In this document: piece after piece, positions 57,390-64,000 of the stretch | How the letters are laid out: every line of letters starts with the position of its first letter | How positions within the stretch are numbered: the stretch's first letter is position 1 | Assembly (NCBI GenBank): GCA_905221605.1 | Contig: CAJNDS010002186.1 | Location: 67,001 to 131,000 of the forward strand | DNA from: Symbiodinium natans | Taxonomy: Eukaryota > Sar > Dinophyceae > Suessiales > Symbiodiniaceae | DNA: 64,000 nucleotides | Reading direction: 5' to 3' | Notes under the pieces: generated by a model | The model's database searches: none | What the model was told of the DNA's origin: nothing | What the model saw: only the letters and a program-made list of their open reading frames with translations | Program-made: the position numbers and the translations under genes

Positions 57390-59250
57390 ACACCACCTGA
57401 CATGTCCACCGGGGGAGTGAAGGCAATCCACGCAATGCACACGTTTCAGGCGAATCAGCCTGCCCTGCAGCTCGATGGCGACTGAGTTCATGGTCCTGCG
57501 CAGCTCAACATGTGGATCCTTTACTGTCTTAAAGTTGTTTTGGGAATCTTGCTCGCTACAGCAAGTCAACACGAGGATATGTTTAATAATCGGTCAAGGA
57601 CTGGCAAGGTCCTGAGTGCAAAGGAAGTCAAGGCGCTCCCGGAAATGCTTCAGGTCACCCCAGGTCTTGGGCTGGACGTACAAAGCAGCGTCCATGCCGG
57701 GCAGCCTTTGCCTGCCCTCCTGGTCAGCGCGCATGTCACTTGGGCACAATCCGAAACGTTAGTGGCTGCCAGTACTCTGTTGAAACGTGAATCCTCCAGA
57801 GTCTGGATCACCCGAACGGAGCTACCCCAAACAGCACGGATGTCGGCCAAGACGGAGTTCGTCGCATGCTTGGACTGATTGTACACAATCACCTGCGAGC
57901 GAGAATCCAGATCCAGCACATTTCTGCAACAACGAGACCGGAAACAGCACATTGCATCATTGGAGCACAGCAGTCTTTCAGGTCATCTTTTGCTCACTTT
58001 ACCTGTAGCCTTTGGCGCGGCGGTCTCTCAGCAACTGGCGCAACGCGAACTGGAGTCCGAGGACGGATCGCTGTGCTGTGGCTCGCTTGCCGCAAAGGAC
58101 AGGAGTGCAGCCATGCAAACAGGCAGTACGGAAAATGAGAAGGTCACCACGATTCATGGCTGCCTCACATTTACGGTCATTGACTATGGTAAAAAAATTT
58201 CCGCCGGAAAAGTCTTCGCCTTGTTGGTGCAGCATGAGTACCATCTGCAATGGAAAAGACACCTCACCATAGACATCTCGATGGGGTCGGTTTTCTCCGC
58301 CTTCCTCATACCACAGGAACAAGTTGCTCGGCCTAGTCTGACCTTCCTTGATACATAGATCTTCGAACTCCGATAATGTTCCTGGAAGAGAGCGTAGCGA
58401 GAAAGTCCGCCTGGAAGCCTGCACTTCGAGCTTGTGAGAGTCCAGGAATGCTCTTGCTATGGGAAGCAAAGCTTCATATGCGACTTCACGTAAAGTGGCA
58501 AAAATCACCGGCAGCTGCTTCAAATAGGCATAACCTAAGTCGATTCCAAGCCGCACGCAATGGACTTCCTGCTCATCCTACTCTTCTGCACCGCACACAT
58601 TCGCTCGGCAGTTGCCCACATCAAGTTGTTGTCCTTGATGTCAGTAGTACTGCACATAGACTAAACTGACTAACTGGAGACGGTCGGTTGTTGGACAAAC
58701 GTGTTCTCACGCCGAGCTGGACACACGCGCACACACACGCAGACCTCCCATTGTTGCGCAGTTGAGGATTCAGTCGAGAGGAACCGCGTCAAGAGTCAAG
58801 GTCGATTGATTTCGATCTGCCTCCCTGACAGCTTTCGTCTGACCACTACTCTGTCGAAGACAAGAAAGGCCGGGCGACTGAGACAAGATCCAATGGTATT
58901 TATGCGGTAGCTTGTCATTGGTAGAACAATCCCGGCGTCAAAAGTTTGTACAGCTAAGACTGAGGTCATGGCCACCCTTGCCCTTGTTCTGCTGCTCCAT
59001 CTTCACAGCCCCTCCTTCCAAAAGCCAGGGCAGCTCCTTGAGCAGGACGTCTGTGTCTTGCGGGGAGACAGCTCCCTGCAGGATTGCAAACCCAACTTCT
59101 TCAAGCTCGCGCTTTGTGGAAAGGCTGCTTGCCCATGGTTGAAGCCGCTCTTCCCAATGCTTGCGATACGCAAGGATGGATTCCGGTGTGTTTTCGCTAT
59201 ACTCGCTCCAAGCTGTTCGACCAAGAGACTGGCCATGCAATCCATGCAAC
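57390..59250 (-). CDS. 2-oxoglutarate/Fe(II) oxygenase (Oxygenase-NA type) with C-terminal extension
   Basis: Non-heme iron dioxygenase resembling the family Pfam names Oxygenase-NA (PF09859), annotated for oxidative repair of damaged nucleic acid. Exon 1 (to 58976) holds ELEEVGFAILQGAVSPQD and NMEQ-like VKMEQQNKGKG. It joins in phase through a GT-AG intron to exon 2 (58534-58003), YAYLKQLPVIFATLREVAYE. Exon 2 carries NRPHRDVYGEVSFPLQ with the HxD iron ligands (about 58290), GEDFSGGNFF, the likely distal His in ACLHGCTPV and the likely 2OG-binding Arg in RSVLGLQFALR. The donor after GYR (58003) is canonical. Exon 3 (57923-57776, NVLDLDSRSQVIVYNQSKHA) and exon 4 (57719-57612, DAALYVQPKTWGDLKHFRER) follow in phase, so the protein continues beyond the usual domain end. 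A probable exon 5 starts at 57495 (MNSVAIELQGRLIRLKRVHC). The start codon was not fixed. Confidence 0.85.
57720..57775 (-). other. 56-bp intron in the oxygenase gene
   Basis: Begins GTACTGG after AACAGA and ends CCAG before GAGGGC. Removing it joins exons 3 and 4 in phase 0; reading through it puts the downstream protein-like sequence out of frame. Confidence 0.7.
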
Positions 59251-59259
59251 ATGACCAAG

Positions 59260-60050
59260 CGCACAGAAGCACCAGATAGCGTGGCTGTGCTGGCATGTAC
59301 TCTTCTTAATATTTTACAATCAAATTTGTCGTGCAGGGCCTTATCCAATGGCAAGTCTGTAATTACTGGTATGATACCGTACAGCATGGCAATCGGACCA
59401 GGGGCGGCAGCGAGACATTTTTTGAGGGCATGATGAGGCAGCTTGGCAGAGCAGGGTGAGTGGAGGGGCACCGTCGGAAAGGGCGGCTCTGGCGCAAGTG
59501 GTGCGGAGATGTCGCCTTTCGAACGTTGTTGGCTTTGCCGCGCCTCGTGCAAGCTTCGGCATGCGAGTGCTACAGGAGGCATATGCATTGCTGCTATATA
59601 TATATATATATTCAACTAACATCATCACATATACGAATTATTATAATACAGAACTCCCCCGCCCTCACTTGATGACCTCTTTCTAGAAACTTTCTAGGGG
59701 GAGGCAGCCCGTGCCGATTGTCGTCCTAATTCAGTACAGACACAAGTGTACATGAACACAAACCACCCCCTCCCCCCCAAAGCCCCAATCTCTAGTGCTA
59801 TTCGTTTGTATGCGAGTCACGCAAGATTTATGGACTTCAAGCCCACTCCAGACTAGAACCCTCGCGACATAAACACTCGTAGCCGGTGTGATTTTCATGA
59901 AAGCACAAATGCAGCAAACAGAGTAGTAAACGTAGATGAAATAGAAAACTGAGACCAAACTCAGAACATATCGGGGGAGGAGTTAGAACACGTACACTGA
60001 CTATTTATATACACACAGTACGCATATGTACTGTACTCATATAGGAATCA
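59260..60050. other. No assignable gene; short TA run
   Basis: A TA run lies at 59597-59611. A minus-strand frame continues upstream of the oxygenase exon (LPLDKALHDKFDCKILRRVH near 59350) and may be a 5' exon. Otherwise nothing supported. Confidence 0.4.
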
Positions 60051-60059
60051 CGTGAGTGT

Positions 60060-60780
60060 GGTTGCAGGGCCGACAAGTGCTTTGCAAGGAAGGCGCCTGG
60101 AAAGCTTGCGGCTTCAGGCCCGGAGCTGCGCCTGCAAGCCGCCGCTTCCCCAAATACCCGATGCTGCCACTCTGCTCCTCGCTAGTCCGGTGTGACAGAT
60201 TGTCCTTGAACTTGCAGATGCCGGGGTTTCTAAATGCATGGTCTTAGTATAGTCACCCAAACTCTGAGCTCGCAGCGCACTCGCAAAGAGGAGGAGCCAG
60301 TGATCAGAGCGCGTTGCGTGACGCGCTTAGCCGCCACTCTCCGAGCAACGGAGAGTTTTGACAACATGTCGTGTTGCGGATCGTTGGCCGCGTGCCTGGA
60401 ATTGAACGCTTGCAACCATCATACGATCACAACCAGTTTGCGAACTCAGAAGGAGCTATTTCTGACGACAAAAGGCATCAAGCTATGCTAAGTGCAGCCA
60501 AAGCGCTGGGGAACCTCTTTGACGGCTCCGGGCAAATGAGCAAAATGCTGCGACGGCCCACCAGACGCGCATGCCATCGAATCTTGGAACTGCCAAAGCG
60601 AAGCTGCTGACAACTTGATAGTCAACGACGACGAATAACAACGACTCACAGATGCTTCTTGCAGTAGCCTGTCACACCGTGTCACACCCTTTTCGAACCC
60701 AGCGATAGACGCACTCTACGCAGTGGGCCCCGAGAGCCCCGGTGTCGTTGACGGCCGCCGGAGCCTTGCGGCGACCACAA
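60060..60780 (-). CDS. Coding-like exons, unknown protein
   Basis: Minus-strand segments after AG acceptors read as protein: about 60770-60690 (APAAVNDTGALGAHCVECVY then RWVRKG), about 60580-60515 (FQDSMACASGGPSQHFAHLP then GAVKE before GT) and about 60215-60070 (FKDNLSHRTSEEQSGSIGYL then GKRRLAG). The last faintly resembles the parvulin-type prolyl isomerase pattern (SE...SG..GYLG), but not enough to assign it. Confidence 0.35.
60308..60356. other. Two adjacent small hairpins
   Basis: AGCGCG-8-CGCGCT at 60308-60327 and ACTCTCCG-5-CGGAGAGT at 60336-60356, the second followed by TTTT. Perfect stems of 6 and 8 bases. Function unknown. Confidence 0.7.
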
Positions 60781-60826
60781 GGACTGCGATGACCGACGGG
60801 AGCATTGTTGAAGCAGCACACACTCA

Positions 60827-60828
<2 letters not shown>

Positions 60829-60865
<37 letters not shown>

Positions 60866-60868
60866 ACA
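60829..60868. repeat. (CA)n microsatellite
   Basis: About 40 bases of CA repeat with one interruption. Confidence 0.97.
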
Positions 60869-60879
60869 TGCATATTGCA

Positions 60880-61680
60880 ACATCCTCTATGTCATAAACG
60901 CATGGCATGACAGCCAGGCAACCGCGCGTTGACCTGCGCCGCGTTTTGCACCCTTGCAACCCATCGGCCCTGCCCGCACCATCCCGTCCGTCTCCTCCCG
61001 CTAGCCAAAAAGCCTTTGTGAAAGGTTGTGATTGTCTCCCTCCCTCACCTCCTGTACCCAATCAATTTCCGCGGACTCTGGTTCGCCTCATCCCCCAACA
61101 CTCATTTAACATATTCCCTATGCAACATCCCCCCTATCCCCTTGCCTGTCAGCCTTCGACTTGTGACGCTGTGTTGGAGATCTCGCTCTGAATTGCAGCG
61201 CTTCTAGATGTTCCGCGGCTCCACATGCTGTAGGTTCCAGGATCTCTATCTAGATGCTACGCGCTTCAAGCAGTAAGGAAGCCCCCCGTTTGCCAATTCG
61301 ATGCTCGCAAGATGGGGTTCGGAAAGAACTCACGGCTGAGAACTGGGTCTTAAAACGACCCCCTCCCGCATTTGCAAACACAATGCTCGCATGATGTGGT
61401 TTGGAAAGGGCTCATATGATTTTGTAGCAAACATTGCACGGTTTAGAACTAGGTCCTAAAACAAGCTGGGGGGTTGGGGCTGGCGCAGCTTCCCATTTGC
61501 AAACACCAACCGGGAAGTTGGAGGGGGCCATTAAATTAAAGTTTCTGTCATTAGGAATGCAGATTCAACTGGGTACTATATCAGAATACATACTCTGATA
61601 TTGACTAGTACTACCACAGTCATACTATGAATACTCAAATTTATACCATTACATTCTGATGTTCCAAGCCGGATGTCTCT
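60880..61680. other. No gene seen
   Basis: Contains an imperfect direct repeat of about 60 bases, near 61290-61360 and 61370-61460 (gcaaacattgc/aatgctcgca, gaactgggtcttaaaac). Nothing else supported. Confidence 0.5.
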
Positions 61681-61689
61681 TTGCATGCA

Positions 61690-63960
61690 TCTTTACGTCT
61701 CTTGACCCCGAGGAGCTGCTGCTGGATCTCGAAAAGCTCCCGCTCCAAGTCCCGTCGCTCCACCCTGACAGGACAATTCTTGTTATACGAGTAGTGCTCA
61801 GAACCTTTCTCAGAATACAGAAAAGAGTCCAGCAGTACCGAAAGGCCGAAAAGTTAGTTATGGGCGGCTTCGGGCGCCTCGCCGGAAGGGATCCCCGGGA
61901 TCCTTCGGTACCTTCCGTTCCTTCTGTTCCTTCTGTTCCTTCCCTCCTGTCTCCGGCTTCGCCGGTTTCGCCGGCTTCCAGTTGGCGCAGCTCCAGCTCC
62001 AGCGCGGCCAAGCCTGCTTGAAAACACAAAGAGAGCCGTCGCTTTGCTTTGCGAGCTTTGTGCCCCCGTGTCTCTGCTCAGCCTATGCTGAGTCCGCGGC
62101 TAGATGCTTCTGCTGCAAGGTCTCTTTGCAGCTGCGCAAAAGCCTGGGGGCCCACCGCGTACGATAGGAGGCAATTGAAAAAGTCTCTGAGGTCTAGATT
62201 CCATCAGCAAGACCCCATGACCCACTGCGGGATGCTCCCAGATGTTCTCGTGTCAGTTTTCGAGCTTTGGGTTTCGAGAGCGGGGGTTCCTTCCAGACGA
62301 AGGATTCCATCAGCTTTTCAGACGGACCCAGCTATCAGGTAACGTCGGACGGACACTCAGTGCCTTGGTGACGGGGGTGTTTTTGTTTTCTCCTAGCCGT
62401 GACAAGCAAAAGACGAAAGGAAGCCGAATTGCCGTTCACGAAAACCCTTGAACCCTGCACTACCAGTGCGCTTTAAACGACGGGTTTTGACCCGCCTTTG
62501 GAAAGTCCGGCGCGCGTTCAGGCTACCATCTGTTTCATAGGGCGACCAAAACCTACGTTTCGTCCATTTCACTGGAGTCTTGCAAAAAGTCTGCTCTTAT
62601 CTGCTCGTTCCCCTTACAGTAGCCTGAGACCTCACAGCCACTTTGAACCCGGTGGACTGCGGCCTGAGAGGTGCTTCATGGTACTGCCTGCTCCGCCAGT
62701 TGGTGACTCATTCGTAAGATTCATTGAGATGCTGTTCGTTGGCAAGCTTTGCCATGCAAATATCATCTGCAGAACCGATTGGGAATCCAGTGCGATGTTT
62801 GGGGCAAGCTTAAAGCAATGGCTCAGCAATGGCTCATGTTGGCCCTACGGCTGAAAAACGGTCCTGTGCTATGATACGCCCTGCTGTGTCAAACTGCGGC
62901 ACAGAAGGGGCACTGCTCTGTAGGCCATGGCCTGCTGGGTGTCTGCGAGCTCTGCTTCCAGCTGTGAGCGCTCCGAAGCACGAAGGAAGCTCTTGGTGTC
63001 AGACCTTTGAAAGGGGAGGCTAGAAGCTTGAGAGACTTCACCGAGATTCGGATTAAATCGACGGACACGGCGAGTTCCAAGTTGCAGCTAGACCTTCTCA
63101 GAGCGGAGAGCTTCGAATGATTTGGGAGGGAGAATGCCAGCAAGCTTGAGAGCAATCTTGATTTCCCCAAGTCCTGGGCTTCCCACACTTCTCGGAGACG
63201 TTCTACCTGCCCCCGTGCCTTTGCAGCGTCTGCCAAGGACGACTGCATCTCTTGCTCCTCACAGCCATGGTTTCTGTGAGTCGTAAACGACGGTCTAGCA
63301 ATGTCTAGCACATTCCAAGCCATTCTTTCGTCACTGGCTCCAGCTGCTCGCTGGCGCAGTGATGTCCACGGTTCTGAGCAATATGGTGCCAGCTCACCAC
63401 CACTTGCAGCATCCACCAGGTCTGGTAGGACTGCCAGCAACTGCCTTAGTGAGTCAAAGGAGAGGCATGCTCATCCGAGCTCCAAAAGAGGCTAACCTTC
63501 TACAAGACTACCGCTCTGCGATCTCCCACTTTGATGGGTTTTTTGAATCTTGTTTCGAACTTTCCTCGTGCCTATCACGGCAGCGGCGTGGTGCCGGTGC
63601 GCCGCAGCCAACTCCAAAGCGCCCGAGCGCTCAGAGCCACACATGCCCGCCACCTGCGCCTGCACCTTCCGGGGAAGAAAGAATCTTCTCAAGAGCACAA
63701 GAGAGACAGAGAGGGTTGAATGGACTGAAGCAGAGAGCGAGAGTGTTTCAGTGTTTCAAAGGGATGGGCTTCTGAGTTTCTGGGGTCTCTTTTTTGCTGC
63801 TCTGAGCCGCTCGGGCTGCTCGCCAGGCGGACCATGCCCGGAGCGCAAACTCCTCGTTGGATCCGAGGCGGCGCAGCGCCGCGCGGCCGCGCCTTGCTGC
63901 CAGCACCCCCTGCTGCCACAGCCGAAGCGCGCTCCAAAGCGAAGACCTTCCACATTCCAC
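61690..63960 (-). CDS. Coiled-coil/SFI1-like protein, partial (5' end beyond window)
   Basis: Minus-strand exons in order: about 63945-63770 (ALRLWQQGVLAARRGRAALR; FALRAWSAWRAARAA), about 63660-63560 (ALELAAAHRHHAAAVIG), about 63430-63160 (DERMAWNVLDIARPSF; QSSLADAAKARGQVERLREV), about 63170-63090 (EIKIALKLAGILPPKSFEAL), and from about 63003 (SFLRASERSQLEAELADTQQ) to a possible stop at 62869. A further coiled-coil region lies at 62030-61700 (LAALELELRQLEAGETGEAG; RVERRDLERELFEIQQQLLG). The first segment has the spaced W/L/R pattern of SFI1-type centrin-binding repeats and the rest is heptad-like, suggesting a cytoskeletal, basal-body or scaffold role. One join (63100 to 63003) keeps frame only with a GA donor. 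The last region may be a separate gene. Confidence 0.5.
61911..61945. repeat. 9-bp tandem repeat encoding (EGT)n on the minus strand
   Basis: Four copies of ttcctTCYG-type units, in frame with the coiled-coil exon, where they encode EGTEGTEGTEGTEG. Confidence 0.85.
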
Positions 63961-64000
63961 AATTCCACCAGTTCATCTTGTAGGGGCAATGACTCATGGC

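Overview
The window looks like nuclear DNA of a dinoflagellate, most likely a Symbiodiniaceae-type genome; the species cannot be named from the sequence. Coding is broken into many short exons. Several exon chains stay in frame only if introns use GC or GA donors with AG acceptors, as dinoflagellates do. There is a degenerate TTTAGGG-type tract, much simple-sequence repeat, low coding density, and every gene identified with confidence except the small repeat-bounded ORF at 13-14 kb lies on the minus strand. No bacterial operon, CRISPR array, rRNA or convincing tRNA was found.

Layout. 0-5.9 kb: no assignable gene. 5.9-8.5 kb: minus-strand Ser/Thr protein kinase, rebuilt from the glycine loop to the hinge across three consecutive GC-AG introns. 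9.0-10.4 kb: AT-rich, ORF-poor block. 13.16-14.40 kb: plus-strand element with two 335-bp direct repeats (TGTT...AACA ends, purine tract before the second copy) around a 258-codon ORF. 16.5-17.7 kb: GA/CT tracts and a decayed-looking plus-strand ORF. 17.8-21.7 kb: pentatricopeptide-type and other coding exons (minus). 21.75-21.85 kb: telomere-like repeat, then a hairpin-forming inverted repeat. 24.4-30.1 kb: coding-like exons followed by nested tandem duplications.

34.2-38.75 kb: Gly/Tyr-rich protein gene (minus). 39.1-39.6 kb: minisatellite. 40.2-40.9 kb: pentapeptide-repeat protein (minus). 44.13-51.06 kb: pyruvate-carboxylase-like biotin enzyme (minus), with carboxyltransferase exons and a complete C-terminal biotinyl domain. 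51.3-51.95 kb: degenerate palindromic repeats and a strong stem-loop. 52.3-57.5 kb: many coding-like minus exons that could not be assigned. 57.4-59.3 kb: 2-oxoglutarate/Fe(II) oxygenase of the Oxygenase-NA type with a C-terminal extension. 60.1-60.8 kb: further unassigned exons. 61.7-64.0 kb: coiled-coil/SFI1-like protein whose 5' end lies beyond the window.

The genes do not form one pathway; the common theme is same-strand arrangement and non-canonical splicing. Exon edges come from reading frame, splice dinucleotides and family resemblance by eye. They are firm where frame continuity is stated and approximate elsewhere.
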